Source: Bacillota bacterium
GTDB taxonomy: Bacteria > Bacillota > Clostridia > Peptostreptococcales > Anaerovoracaceae
Reading direction: 5' to 3'
Assembly (NCBI GenBank): GCA_019420305.1
Contig: JAHZHL010000036.1
Coordinates: 1 to 64,000 of the forward strand
Length of the DNA stretch: 64,000 nt
Shown piece by piece: positions 1 through 8,812 of this stretch; the first letter of the stretch is position 1; each line of letters opens with the position of its first letter. The notes under the pieces were generated by a model that ran no database searches, had not been told where the DNA came from, and was given only the letters and a program-made list of their open reading frames with translations. Position numbers and translations under genes: made by a program.

Positions 1-141
1 TTCCCTCTAGCTCTTCGTGGCTGCTCTCATCTGACAGCTTGTCTATATTACCAAATCATTCCCTCTCTGTCAACACCTTTTCCGAAACTTTTTTATCTTT
101 TTTCTCTCCCCCCTGTTTTCATATGTTTGACAGCCTCGTTC

Positions 142-846
142 CTATAATAGCTGGCTAAGCCTAGCGAGTCTGCCCCGGTCCATAGGAGGAACGTTTCGCA
201 GCTTATAAGGAATGCCCAGCTTATCCCATTTTTCAATAGCCATATTATGATATCCAAGAAGCTCAATCGTGTATAAGTTTTTTACCCTCTGTTCCACAAA
301 AGCTTTCAGCGACTTAACATCTTCCTCGGTATCGTTGATTCCCGGAACAATGACTTGTCGAATCCATAACGGCTTATTTTCGTCGTTAGCAAAATCGATT
401 ACCTGCAGCAAATTATCTTGACTAACCCCTGTTATTTCCTTAAATTTCTCCTCATCCGGATGTTTTACATCTAAAAGCAACATCTGGCTTTTTTCGATCG
501 AGCCTTTTGTAAAGTCATCCACCCATGTGCCGCTGGTATCAAGAATGGAAGAAATCCCTTCCTTCGAAAGCGCTTCCATAGCTTCGATTAAAAATTCCCC
601 CTGAAGGAGAGGTTCTCCACCGGAAAATGTCACTCCTCCATCTTTGCCATAATAAGGTCTGCCTCTTTGGGCAGTATGCACCACCTGTTCAACCGAAATT
701 TCTTCTTTGCCGGCGGTGGACCAGGAGTCGGGGTTGTGACAGTAAACGCACCTGGCCGGACACCCCTGTAAAAAAAATACCGTTCTAATTCCCGGCCCGT
801 CAACCGCCCCAAAAGTTTCAATCGAATGTAATCTCCCTGTCGTCAT
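142..846 (-). CDS. pflA: Pyruvate formate-lyase activating enzyme (glycyl-radical activase)
   Basis: Radical SAM enzyme that abstracts a hydrogen from pyruvate formate-lyase to install its glycyl radical; cytosolic, oxygen-sensitive. The cluster motif CPARCVYC (C29, C33, C36) binds the [4Fe-4S]-SAM centre. DGPGIRTVFFLQGCP before it and VTFSGGEPLLQ after it are typical of this family. At 234 residues it has the usual PflA length, with no extra ferredoxin domain as found in other glycyl-radical activases, so pyruvate formate-lyase is the expected partner. It lies directly downstream of pflB on the same strand, separated by a perfect inverted repeat (885-918). ATG at 846 follows a GGAGG-type site. 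Confidence 0.95.
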   Translation of the reverse strand: MTTGRLHSIETFGAVDGPGIRTVFFLQGCPARCVYCHNPDSWSTAGKEEISVEQVVHTAQRGRPYYGKDGGVTFSGGEPLLQGEFLIEAMEALSKEGISSILDTSGTWVDDFTKGSIEKSQMLLLDVKHPDEEKFKEITGVSQDNLLQVIDFANDENKPLWIRQVIVPGINDTEEDVKSLKAFVEQRVKNLYTIELLGYHNMAIEKWDKLGIPYKLRNVPPMDRGRLARLSQLL

Positions 847-884
847 AGTTCCTCCTTAAAACCGATCCGATTCAACCTTTAACA

Positions 885-918
885 AATAAGGTGCCTCCAC
901 GGATAAAGGCACCTTATT
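885..918 (-). terminator. Perfect inverted repeat between pflB and pflA
   Basis: An 11-bp perfect stem (AATAAGGTGCC / GGCACCTTATT) with a 12-nt loop in the pflB-pflA gap. On the minus strand the 3' side is not followed by a strong U-run, so partial termination or mRNA stabilisation, giving more pflB than pflA, is as likely as full termination. Confidence 0.55.
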
Positions 919-942
919 ATTATAATCGACACTTCTCTTTTT

Positions 943-3171
943 TTAAATAGCGGAATGGAATGTCCTTTGAATGACTTCCTTTTGGTGGTCTTTCGAAAGG
1001 GAATTAAACTTAACCGCATAACCGGATACTCGAATCGTAAGATTTGGATATTTATCCGGATTTTCGTAAGCATCAATCAGCAATTCTCTATTCAGCACAT
1101 TGACATTCAGATGATGCGCGCCCTGGCGGAAATACCCACTCATAAGCCCCACTAAAGTATCCACCTGCATCTCTTTCGTTTTGCCCAAAGTTTCCGGAGT
1201 GATACTAAATGTATAGGACACGCCGTCCTTACAGTCTTCCCATTTTACTTTGGAGACAGAGTTCAAAGATGCGACTGCTCCGTGGTCATCGCGGCAATGC
1301 ATCGGATTGGCGCCGGGTGCAAACGGTTCCCCCGCCCTTCTTCCATCTGGGGTATTTCCGGTTTTTCTTCCATAAACGACGTTTGAAGTAATTGTCAGCA
1401 CGGACAGGGTGTGCACCGCATTCCGATAGGTCGGATGCTTTCTCAGCTCGTTGATTGTTCCTTGTGTCAGTTCAACCGCTATTTGATCCACCCTGTCATC
1501 ATCATTTCCATATTTCGGGAACTCACCGATCGTTTTATAGTCTACAATAACCCCTTCTGCATTTTTAATCGGATACACTTTCGCGTATTTAATCGCGCTG
1601 AAAGAATCTGCCGCTACAGACAGTCCCGCCACGCCGAAAGCCATCAGTCTGCCGATGTTGCTGTCCAGAAATGCCATCTGGCTCTTTTCGTAAGCATATT
1701 TATCATGCATATAATGAATAATATTCATTATATTAACATAGAGCTCGCACAGCCAGTCTCTGTAAATATTAAAACGTCTCATAGCGTCTTCGTAGTCGAT
1801 CGGCCCGTCTCCGACCGGCTCCATCTGCGGACCAACTCGTTCTCCCGTTCTTTCGTCCACACCTCCATTAAGCGCTAAGCACAGGATTTTCGCCAGATTA
1901 TACCGCGCGCCGAAGAACTGCATCTGTTCTCCCATCCTTATCGCGGAAACGCAGCAGGCGATGGAATAGTCGTCTCCATAGGACTTTCTCATAACATCGT
2001 CATTCTCGTACTGGATCGAATCGGTATCGATCGATACCTTGGCGCAGAAACGTTTAAACGGCTCCGGAAGTTCTTCAGACCAGAGCACCGTCATATTCGG
2101 CTCCGGTGAAGGACCCAGATTATATAAAGTATTCAGCATCCGGTAGGAGTTCTTTGTAACCCGCGTTCGGCCATCCGCTCCCATTCCGCCGATTCCCTCT
2201 GTAATCCACATGGGATCACCGCCGAACAGCTCATTATATTCCGGCGTTCTCAAGTGCCGCGCGACTCTCAGTTTTAAAATCAGATCATCTACGAATTCCT
2301 GTATCTGCCTTTCGGTATACACACCGTTCTCCAAATCCCTCTCTGCAAAAATATCAATAAAGGTTGAAGTTCTTCCAAGAGACATAGCCGCTCCATTCTC
2401 TTCCTTTATTGCCGCCAGATACCCGAAATACAACCACTGAATCGCCTCTTTTGTATCTTTCGCGGGGTCGGAAATATCATAGCCGTACATGGCCGCCATT
2501 TTTTTAATCTCGCCCATCTCGATAATCTGTTTGTGGATTTCCTCAATAAGCTGAATGTTTTCGTTTGTCATCGGTTTTCGTGACAGTTCCGCTTTGTCTT
2601 TTTTCTTTTCCTCGATCAGAAAATCCATTCCGTATAAAGCGATCCTCCTGTAATCGCCGATAATTCTTCCTCTCCCGTAAGCATCGGGAAGTCCTGTGAT
2701 AAAGCCAAGATGTCTCACCTTTTTCATTTCATCAGAGTACACGCTGAACACACCATCGTTATGAGTTGTTACATATTTAAAAATTTCTTCTATTCCATCA
2801 TCCAGCTTTTCACCATAAGCCTCAACAGACTGCCTCGCCATCCGGATACCGCCAAACGGGCAAATTCCACGTTTCAGCGGCTCATCAGTCTGTAGCCCTA
2901 CAATAATATCTCTTTCTCTATCTATATACCCGGGAGGAAATGCCGTGGCCGTCATAATTCTGCTGGCATCCACCTTCAGCACACCGTTATGCTTTCGTTC
3001 TTCTTTCAGAAGCTCCTGAACCTTATCCACCACAATCCTCGTGCGTTCTGTCGGTCCTTCCAGAAAGCTTTCATCCCCCTCATACGGACGATAGTTCAGC
3101 TGCATAAAGTTTTCAATGCTGATCTCATTCATCCATTTTCCAGTTTTAAATCCTTTCCATTGTTCTTTCAT
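943..3171 (-). CDS. pflB: Formate C-acetyltransferase (pyruvate formate-lyase)
   Basis: Glycyl-radical enzyme converting pyruvate and CoA to acetyl-CoA and formate. The adjacent catalytic cysteines are visible in IACCVSAIRMG in the middle of the protein. The radical glycine is in RVSGYAVKF, 25 residues before the C-terminus (about residue 717 of 742). The length is typical of PFL. The reading frame is open further upstream, but MKEQWKGF at 3171 is chosen because it follows a GGAGG site. It is paired with the activase gene downstream. The upstream region (3172-3434) should hold its promoter, but I could not assign one convincingly. Confidence 0.96.
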   Translation of the reverse strand: MKEQWKGFKTGKWMNEISIENFMQLNYRPYEGDESFLEGPTERTRIVVDKVQELLKEERKHNGVLKVDASRIMTATAFPPGYIDRERDIIVGLQTDEPLKRGICPFGGIRMARQSVEAYGEKLDDGIEEIFKYVTTHNDGVFSVYSDEMKKVRHLGFITGLPDAYGRGRIIGDYRRIALYGMDFLIEEKKKDKAELSRKPMTNENIQLIEEIHKQIIEMGEIKKMAAMYGYDISDPAKDTKEAIQWLYFGYLAAIKEENGAAMSLGRTSTFIDIFAERDLENGVYTERQIQEFVDDLILKLRVARHLRTPEYNELFGGDPMWITEGIGGMGADGRTRVTKNSYRMLNTLYNLGPSPEPNMTVLWSEELPEPFKRFCAKVSIDTDSIQYENDDVMRKSYGDDYSIACCVSAIRMGEQMQFFGARYNLAKILCLALNGGVDERTGERVGPQMEPVGDGPIDYEDAMRRFNIYRDWLCELYVNIMNIIHYMHDKYAYEKSQMAFLDSNIGRLMAFGVAGLSVAADSFSAIKYAKVYPIKNAEGVIVDYKTIGEFPKYGNDDDRVDQIAVELTQGTINELRKHPTYRNAVHTLSVLTITSNVVYGRKTGNTPDGRRAGEPFAPGANPMHCRDDHGAVASLNSVSKVKWEDCKDGVSYTFSITPETLGKTKEMQVDTLVGLMSGYFRQGAHHLNVNVLNRELLIDAYENPDKYPNLTIRVSGYAVKFNSLSKDHQKEVIQRTFHSAI

Positions 3172-3258
3172 AAGCGGCCTCCTTTGTATTTTGTATAATG
3201 TATACACGAAAAGCAAAAAAATTTTTATACAGGACTTTCAGTCCGCTCTTCTGTCCGC

Positions 3259-3291
3259 AACGCCTTTTCCTGGTGGGAAAAGGCGTTTTTT
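3259..3291 (+). terminator. Orphan intrinsic terminator on the plus strand
   Basis: An 11-bp stem (AACGCCTTTTC / GAAAAGGCGTT) with a 7-nt loop runs into six T on the plus strand. On the minus strand there is no U-tract, so it does not look like the end of the U32 peptidase gene. No plus-strand gene ends here. Confidence 0.6.
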
Positions 3292-3434
3292 CTTTTATCG
3301 CCCTGCTTTTGTATACATAGTACACCCGCATACAATTCTGCGTCAAGCCCCATTTTTTGTATTTTTTTCAGTACGTAAAAAACGCCTTGTTCCTGATTGC
3401 TATAGTTCCGATAAATCCCTTATATTTCAATGGT

Positions 3435-5639
3435 TTATGGGATATACACCCTCACTTCTCCATTTCTCTTTCGAGCCTTTTGAATCAATGCGTTAAGCGA
3501 CATTCCATTTTCATTCTGAAAAAGAAGACTTTTATCATTTTCATCATTGTATACAATCCTATACGATTTGTTTTTCCGATCTGTCAGAATTTCATCGGAA
3601 GGCATATACTCCGTAATCATCAACGGAATCGGGCCATCCTTCGCCGTCCAGGTTTCATGCGACATCGTTTCAGTCTCCATGCCTTGGGCTCTAAGTACCT
3701 CTGCGGTTTTCTGATTGTACAGATTCAAACCGTAATCCGCGTATAAAGGAACTCCCGCTGAAACAAATTCACTTATCCACCCCAGATTTCCAACCGCGAT
3801 TCCGCAATTTCTGGTTTTCTCGACAATTTGCTCAAAGTGCTCTTCCAGATACTGATCGAGTCTTCCTTTGCTGATATTCAGAATATATGGAATGACTGTT
3901 TCTCCTTCGTCCTGCGGCAAGCATTCCCACCGCATAAACCAGCGCAGCGGCACGTAATACCTCACCGGCAACGGCTCCCCTTCCATTTGTTCCCGCAATT
4001 TCCTGAAGTCAAAACTTCGAAAAGACGCTCCACGAAAAAAATAAAACGCGATCCTTGCGGCTGACCGATGCTTTTCAAAAGACAATCGATTTGGAAGAGT
4101 TCCCGAAAATACCCGTTTTCCCATCTGACATTTATTCTCTTCCAAAAGAGCCAGCGCTTCCCTTCGCAGACGATTGAGGGAGGAAAGCGGAAGGCTGCAT
4201 CCCTTTTCTATTTCCATTGTAAGCGCATTCACGCAAAAAGGCGTACCGCCCGTTTTTTTCAGCTGATTTTCCACAATATCTGAATCAAGCGGACGTTTTC
4301 GAGCGGGTTCTGCCAATGTCATTCTGTCCCGCACTGTAACGTTCACACCTCCTTCTTGGACATTCAGAACCGGCTCCTGCCCAATCTTCACCTGCAGATG
4401 CATGGATACTGGAATCTTTTTTTTATGGCGGATTCCTTCCGGCCCCCCTTCGTCATAAGTTTTTTTCAGTCTCCGCATCAAAGAAGCATCTGTAATTTTA
4501 TACACTTCATCTCCCGACCGCACCTTGCCTTTCAGATCTCCTACCCTCAGCACTCCGTCTCTTTTCTGTTGCCGGAATGTGATGACGTTTCCAACCAGAC
4601 TGGTACTGTGAATCTCAATCCCATCTCCGAGGGCAATGGGCCTGCTGGGTTTTATATCCACGAGTCCGGTTCCCGGTACATCTGCCACAACCGTACCGGC
4701 AAAAATGCCCTGATGCTTTGGAATACATCCTGACAAAAGCTCTTTTCCCGGTTTTTTTCTCAAATAGCCGCTTGTAAAACCGCCTCTGTTAAACACCTGC
4801 ATTAGTATATCCCGATCTTCCATGGAAACCTGATAATTTCCCTCACTAGCATAGTGATCCAAGTATTTTCGGTAAATTCCGGTTACCGCAGCCACATATT
4901 CAGGCGATTTCATCCTTCCTTCTATTTTCAGGGATGCCACTCCGGCTTCGGTCAGTTCTCCCAGCAGATCGACTGCACACAAATCCCTCGGACTCAACGC
5001 ATAAACAGAATTTCCACGACTGTTCCGATATGGCAGGCGGCACGGCTGTGCGCACATTCCCCGATTTCCGCTCCTCTGCCCACCGCCCAAGATCCTGCTC
5101 ATCTGGCATTGCCCGGAATAGCAGATGCACAACGCACCGTGAACAAAAACCTCAAGCTCACAGATATCGTCCTTCGCAATCTGCCGGATTTCTTCAAGAG
5201 AAAGCTCTCTGGCAAGAACAACCCTCGAGAATCCCAATGTTTTTGCTTTTTTTACACCGGATCGATTATATACGCTGCCTTGAGTGGAGAGGTGAAGCGG
5301 CAGTTCCGGGAGATATTGCCGCAGAAGCTCTGCCAACCCCAGATCTTGTACAATGATCGCGTCAGCTCCCATTTCATAAAGCTGTACAGCGTATTCAAGC
5401 GCCGGAAGAAGTTCTTCATCTTTCAGCAGCGTATTCATGGCAACATGAACGTCAACATTCCGAAGATGCGCGTAATCTATGGCCCGCCGCATCTCATCTT
5501 TCTTAAAATTGTCGGCATGAATCCTGGCATTAAAAAGCGCGCCACCCAGATAGACCGCATCCGCGCCATTTTCCACCGCAGACACAAGCTGGCTCATGCC
5601 GCCCGCCGGAGCCAGCAGTTCAGGTATCTTTTTTTTCAT
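3435..5639 (-). CDS. U32 family peptidase, RlhA-like (putative rRNA hydroxylation protein)
   Basis: Long U32 family protein (734 residues) with the N-terminal motif PELLAPAGG. A cysteine-rich signature follows in the first third (ALCICYSGQCQMSR, then GNRGMCAQPCRLPY), which in E. coli RlhA is implicated in binding a cofactor for 5-hydroxycytidine formation at 23S rRNA C2501. The C-terminal half is consistent with the DUF3656-type extension of the long U32 proteins. Proteolytic activity is not established for this subgroup, so the rRNA role is inference by family. The start at 5639 (MKKKIPEL) follows GGAG with 6-nt spacing; an ATG four codons upstream has no such site. Divergent from the AI-2E permease gene. 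Confidence 0.85.
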   Translation of the reverse strand: MKKKIPELLAPAGGMSQLVSAVENGADAVYLGGALFNARIHADNFKKDEMRRAIDYAHLRNVDVHVAMNTLLKDEELLPALEYAVQLYEMGADAIIVQDLGLAELLRQYLPELPLHLSTQGSVYNRSGVKKAKTLGFSRVVLARELSLEEIRQIAKDDICELEVFVHGALCICYSGQCQMSRILGGGQRSGNRGMCAQPCRLPYRNSRGNSVYALSPRDLCAVDLLGELTEAGVASLKIEGRMKSPEYVAAVTGIYRKYLDHYASEGNYQVSMEDRDILMQVFNRGGFTSGYLRKKPGKELLSGCIPKHQGIFAGTVVADVPGTGLVDIKPSRPIALGDGIEIHSTSLVGNVITFRQQKRDGVLRVGDLKGKVRSGDEVYKITDASLMRRLKKTYDEGGPEGIRHKKKIPVSMHLQVKIGQEPVLNVQEGGVNVTVRDRMTLAEPARKRPLDSDIVENQLKKTGGTPFCVNALTMEIEKGCSLPLSSLNRLRREALALLEENKCQMGKRVFSGTLPNRLSFEKHRSAARIAFYFFRGASFRSFDFRKLREQMEGEPLPVRYYVPLRWFMRWECLPQDEGETVIPYILNISKGRLDQYLEEHFEQIVEKTRNCGIAVGNLGWISEFVSAGVPLYADYGLNLYNQKTAEVLRAQGMETETMSHETWTAKDGPIPLMITEYMPSDEILTDRKNKSYRIVYNDENDKSLLFQNENGMSLNALIQKARKRNGEVRVYIP

Positions 5640-5666
5640 AAAATTCTCCATAATCCATTAATAAAA

Positions 5667-5695
5667 TTGCTATTAATTTTTGTATAGTATATAAT
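5667..5695 (+). promoter_or_regulatory. Sigma-A type promoter for the AI-2E family permease
   Basis: TTGCTA (5667-5672), 17-bp spacer, TATAAT (5690-5695), followed by an AGGAGGG site just before the ATG at 5722. Confidence 0.7.
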
Positions 5696-5721
5696 AACCC
5701 CTATACAGGAGGGATACAAGG

Positions 5722-6960
5722 ATGAAAAAAATAAAAGAGTATATGAGGGAACGCACATTTGTAAGGGGGAGTCTTTTTATTGTATTTAACGCATTTCTTT
5801 TATATGTGCTTTTTTTCGTGGTACGCAATTTCAGCGGCGTCGCAGATACGGTAGGCAGCGGAATCAGTTCACTGCTTTCCGCGTTTTCTCCCCTGTTCAT
5901 CGGCCTGGTCATCGCCTATCTGCTAAATCCGCTTGTTACGATTATTGACAAAAAAATGATGCAGAAAGTCTTTTTTCACATACCAGAAGATCCGATCAAA
6001 GCGGAGAAGCGGCGGAATTTGAGTCGTTTTATTAGCGTGCTCCTGACCTTTCTCATCGTCCTTGCCGCAATCGCCGCAATCATATACGGATTTGCCGCAA
6101 TGATTCTCGGTCAGCTGGTGTTTACGAACTTTTCCACTACCTTCCATAATGTTCTGCAGACCTTCCTTTCCTATGAAGTGGAACTGAAGCAGTGGGTTTC
6201 ACAAAATTTACCAGATGGATTCCTTTCAGAAAAGGCAATGGATGCGGCAAACTCTGTTATCGCTTGGTTTTCTGAAAACTTCAGTGCCTCCACCGCAGTA
6301 GCCGCTGTCACAGGCGCCGTTGGAAGCGTGGTGAATTTTGTCATCGGAGCAATCGTCAGCATCTATCTGATGAAGGACAAAGACTTTTTTTTATCTCTCT
6401 GGAGAAAGTTTCTCCACTTGTCATTACCGCAGAGAGCGAACGCGGCAGTCACGGAAACACTAAACGAAGTGAATGGTGTCCTTTCTCAATTCGTACGAGG
6501 CGCGTTGCTGGACGCTGTATTTGTCGCTATTCTTTCATCAATCGGACTTTCCATTATCGGTCTGGATTTCGCTGTTTTTATTGGTGTGTTCGCCGGAATC
6601 GCAAATGTAATCCCTTATTTCGGACCTCTGATCGGAATGATTCCCGCATTCCTTATCGGATGGCTTACGGATAACTTGACCCATGCTGTTTTGGCGGTTC
6701 TGATCCTCATCATCGTCCAGCAGATTGACTCCAACATTATTTATCCAAAAGTTGTAGGTTCTTCTACCGGACTCCATCCTCTGATCGTACTGCTTGCAGT
6801 CAGTGTATTTGGGTATTTCGGAGGGATTGCCGGAATGATTCTGGCGGTACCTTCCGCCGGCATTCTTCAAGTGTTCGTACTTAAATGGGCATACCGCAAA
6901 GAGCGTAATCTGGAGTCTTTGAAAGCTAACGCTGATGATAATGAAAAAGAGACGATTTAA
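5722..6960 (+). CDS. AI-2E family transporter (PerM/YdbI type)
   Basis: Integral membrane protein of 412 residues with about seven or eight hydrophobic segments: one near residue 20, a paired segment near 60 and a C-terminal bundle containing FAGIANVIPYFGPLIGMIPA, typical of the AI-2E permease family. Members include autoinducer-2 exporters, Na+/H+ antiporters and uncharacterised permeases, so the substrate cannot be named. Monocistronic: its own promoter upstream and a bidirectional terminator directly after the stop codon. The C-terminal tail is short, charged and cytosolic. Confidence 0.88.
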   Translation: MKKIKEYMRERTFVRGSLFIVFNAFLLYVLFFVVRNFSGVADTVGSGISSLLSAFSPLFIGLVIAYLLNPLVTIIDKKMMQKVFFHIPEDPIKAEKRRNLSRFISVLLTFLIVLAAIAAIIYGFAAMILGQLVFTNFSTTFHNVLQTFLSYEVELKQWVSQNLPDGFLSEKAMDAANSVIAWFSENFSASTAVAAVTGAVGSVVNFVIGAIVSIYLMKDKDFFLSLWRKFLHLSLPQRANAAVTETLNEVNGVLSQFVRGALLDAVFVAILSSIGLSIIGLDFAVFIGVFAGIANVIPYFGPLIGMIPAFLIGWLTDNLTHAVLAVLILIIVQQIDSNIIYPKVVGSSTGLHPLIVLLAVSVFGYFGGIAGMILAVPSAGILQVFVLKWAYRKERNLESLKANADDNEKETI

Positions 6961-6974
6961 CCGCGTCTCTTTTT
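6944..6974. terminator. Bidirectional intrinsic terminator
   Basis: An 11-bp stem (AAAAAGAGACG / CGTCTCTTTTT) overlaps the permease stop codon. It has U-tracts on both strands and so also serves the convergent PTS_EIIC_2-like gene. Confidence 0.85.
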
Positions 6975-6986
6975 CATTTTATTCTT

Positions 6987-8030
6987 TTATAGATCCAACT
7001 TATAGTCTCCGAGTTTAATCTTTCCTGCTCGTTTTAAAATCCGATCAATCAGAATCGAAAGCACCGCAGGGAGTACAATATGTAAAAGCAGGATTTCCAG
7101 AAGCACAGGGACGCTGAATCCCATTGACGTAAAGGTTCCAATCTGTCCCACCAGTCCGGATGTCCCCATACCTGCGCCTGCCGGAATATTTGTCATTTTA
7201 AATACAACCGTTGATAACGGTCCTATTATCGCGGCTGCCAGAGTAGGCGGTACCAGAATCCAGGGATTCTTTATAATATTAGAGACCTGAAGCATCGATG
7301 TCCCGATCCCCTGCGCGATGATTCCTCCGACCCCATTCTCCTTTACACTAATCGCCGCAAAACCTACCATCTGGGCACAGCACCCTACGGTAGCCGCGCC
7401 TGCAGCAAGCCCGGACAATTCCAGCATAATGCATAACGCAGCACTCGAAATAGGGGCGGTTAGAACGAGGCCTACAATTACAGAGATAACAATTCCAAAC
7501 AAGAACGGCTGCCATTCAGTCGCAACCATAATAATCTTTCCCAAACCGAGCATCAGTCTGTTTACCAAGGGTCCGATAAACAGAGCGCATACCGCCCCCA
7601 TGAGCAACGTAACCGCAGGAGTTACCAGAATATCTACCTTTGTCTCTTTCGATACCGCTTTTCCAAATTCAGCTCCCACGGCCGCGGCTAAAAACGCTCC
7701 TGCAGGTCCCCCAAGCTCTGCACCCAGCATTCCTGTGACCGCACTTGTAAACAGCACCAGAGGAGGGGCTTTAAGACCCCACGCTACCGCAATTCCAACC
7801 GCCGCTCCCATGAAATCCATCGCGTCCGCGCCGGTATCGATTAGAAAGTCTGATACAGGGTTCGCGCCAAAAAGATGAATCGCCTGTTCTCCTATCGTCT
7901 TTATAATCAATCCAATCAAAAGTGACGCAAAAAGACCGAGAGCCATTGCTGACATGGCATCCTGAAAATATCGTTTCGCAGTAAACTCAATACCTTTTCG
8001 CTTCAAAAAACTTTGCTTTTCTTCTGACAT
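6987..8030 (-). CDS. PTS_EIIC_2 / PfoR-like membrane protein
   Basis: Polytopic membrane protein of about 347 residues, rich in Gly/Ala helices (for example GAAVGIAVAWGLKAPP and ELGGPAGAFLAAAVG). It resembles the PTS_EIIC_2 family, which includes PfoR of Clostridium perfringens. I see no EIIA or EIIB phosphorylation domain and no PTS partner nearby, so sugar phosphotransfer is doubtful. It is divergent from niaR, with a repeat overlapping its -35 box, so a transporter under niacin control is a reasonable but unproven idea. The start at 8030 (MSEEKQSF) follows GAGGAG; the longer open frame upstream has no ribosome site. Confidence 0.75.
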   Translation of the reverse strand: MSEEKQSFLKRKGIEFTAKRYFQDAMSAMALGLFASLLIGLIIKTIGEQAIHLFGANPVSDFLIDTGADAMDFMGAAVGIAVAWGLKAPPLVLFTSAVTGMLGAELGGPAGAFLAAAVGAEFGKAVSKETKVDILVTPAVTLLMGAVCALFIGPLVNRLMLGLGKIIMVATEWQPFLFGIVISVIVGLVLTAPISSAALCIMLELSGLAAGAATVGCCAQMVGFAAISVKENGVGGIIAQGIGTSMLQVSNIIKNPWILVPPTLAAAIIGPLSTVVFKMTNIPAGAGMGTSGLVGQIGTFTSMGFSVPVLLEILLLHIVLPAVLSILIDRILKRAGKIKLGDYKLDL

Positions 8031-8074
8031 ACAATAACTCCTCTCTACTCCGTTCGGAACACGCAAACACAGAA

Positions 8075-8104
8075 ATTTTAGCAAATGCCTACCCTTTCTG
8101 TCAA
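8075..8104 (-). promoter_or_regulatory. Promoter of the PTS_EIIC_2-like gene
   Basis: On the minus strand, TTGACA (8099-8104), 18-bp spacer, TAAAAT (8075-8080), reading into the gene that starts at 8030. Confidence 0.55.
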
Positions 8105-8116
8105 TACACCTGTCAA
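8099..8116. promoter_or_regulatory. Candidate NiaR operator between niaR and the transporter
   Basis: TGTCAATACACCTGTCAA contains two TTGACA-type half sites in direct orientation (on the minus strand) and overlaps the -35 of the divergent membrane-protein gene. Position and repetition suggest a repressor site; assignment to NiaR is inference from the adjacent gene. Confidence 0.35.
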
Positions 8117-8136
8117 GATTATATAGCTTGAATTTC

Positions 8137-8165
8137 TTGCTCGACTTAAAGGAATATGCTATTAT
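8137..8165 (+). promoter_or_regulatory. Promoter of niaR
   Basis: TTGCTC (8137-8142), 17-bp spacer, TATTAT (8160-8165). The expected transcript start is near 8172. This leaves no room for a ribosome site before the ATG at 8178 and supports the TTG start at 8202. Confidence 0.55.
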
Positions 8166-8201
8166 GAATATACAACTATGTTCGAAAGGAGCCCGAGTGA
8201 A

Positions 8202-8735
8202 TTGGATGCAAAAACAAGGAGAAAAGAAATTTTAAATATGCTCAGAGGATCGGATTTCCCTGTAAGCGCGTCTTCTCTTGCGCGCACATTATCGGTAAGC
8301 AGACAGATTATTGTCGGTGATATCGCAATACTCCGAGCTTCCGGCGAAGAAATTTCTTCCACTCCGCGCGGATACATCTATGCAGATCATTCCGTCTCCG
8401 GCTTTCCTTATGAAGGCTTAATTGCGTGCCGTCACACTCCTGAACAACTGCGGGAGGAACTTTATACCATTGTAGATTTCGGCGGATACGTGATCAACGT
8501 TATAATTGAGCATCCTTTGTATGGTCAGCTCTCCGGCGCTTTGAATCTCGCATCCCGCTATGATGTGGATCTTTTTCTGAAGCAGGTGGCGCAGGAAGAA
8601 AACGCAAAGCCTCTCAGTATTCTGACAAACGGAGTTCATCTTCATCAAATTGGCTGCCGCGATAAAGAAACTCTGGAACGAATAAAAACATCCCTTGAAG
8701 AGAAACATATTCTTTTTTCCTCTTCCGAAGAATAA
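8202..8735 (+). CDS. niaR: NiaR-type niacin-responsive transcriptional repressor
   Basis: DNA-binding repressor with an N-terminal HTH_11 winged helix (RRKEILNMLRGSDFPVSASSL... SRQIIVGDI) and a C-terminal 3H domain. The 3H histidines are visible in IIEHPLYGQL and LTNGVHLHQIGC; in the family this domain binds metal and niacin. NiaR proteins repress NAD synthesis or niacin uptake genes when nicotinic acid is present. I prefer the TTG at 8202 over the in-frame ATG at 8178: AAGGAG sits 10 nt before the TTG, while the ATG lies almost at the predicted transcript start. The likely target is the divergent membrane-protein gene and niaR itself. Confidence 0.87.
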   Translation: MDAKTRRKEILNMLRGSDFPVSASSLARTLSVSRQIIVGDIAILRASGEEISSTPRGYIYADHSVSGFPYEGLIACRHTPEQLREELYTIVDFGGYVINVIIEHPLYGQLSGALNLASRYDVDLFLKQVAQEENAKPLSILTNGVHLHQIGCRDKETLERIKTSLEEKHILFSSSEE

Positions 8736-8742
8736 CGCCACA

Positions 8743-8782
8743 ATGCCCCGCATCCGGAATCCCATTTCCGGGCGCGGGGCAT
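8743..8782. terminator. GC-rich hairpin between convergent niaR and hom
   Basis: ATGCCCCGC / GCGGGGCAT, a 9-bp stem with an internal pairing loop, lies between the two convergent stop codons. U-tracts are weak on both sides. Confidence 0.55.
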
Positions 8783-8812
8783 CTGTTAAAATCATTTCTG
8801 TAAAAGGCTTCC

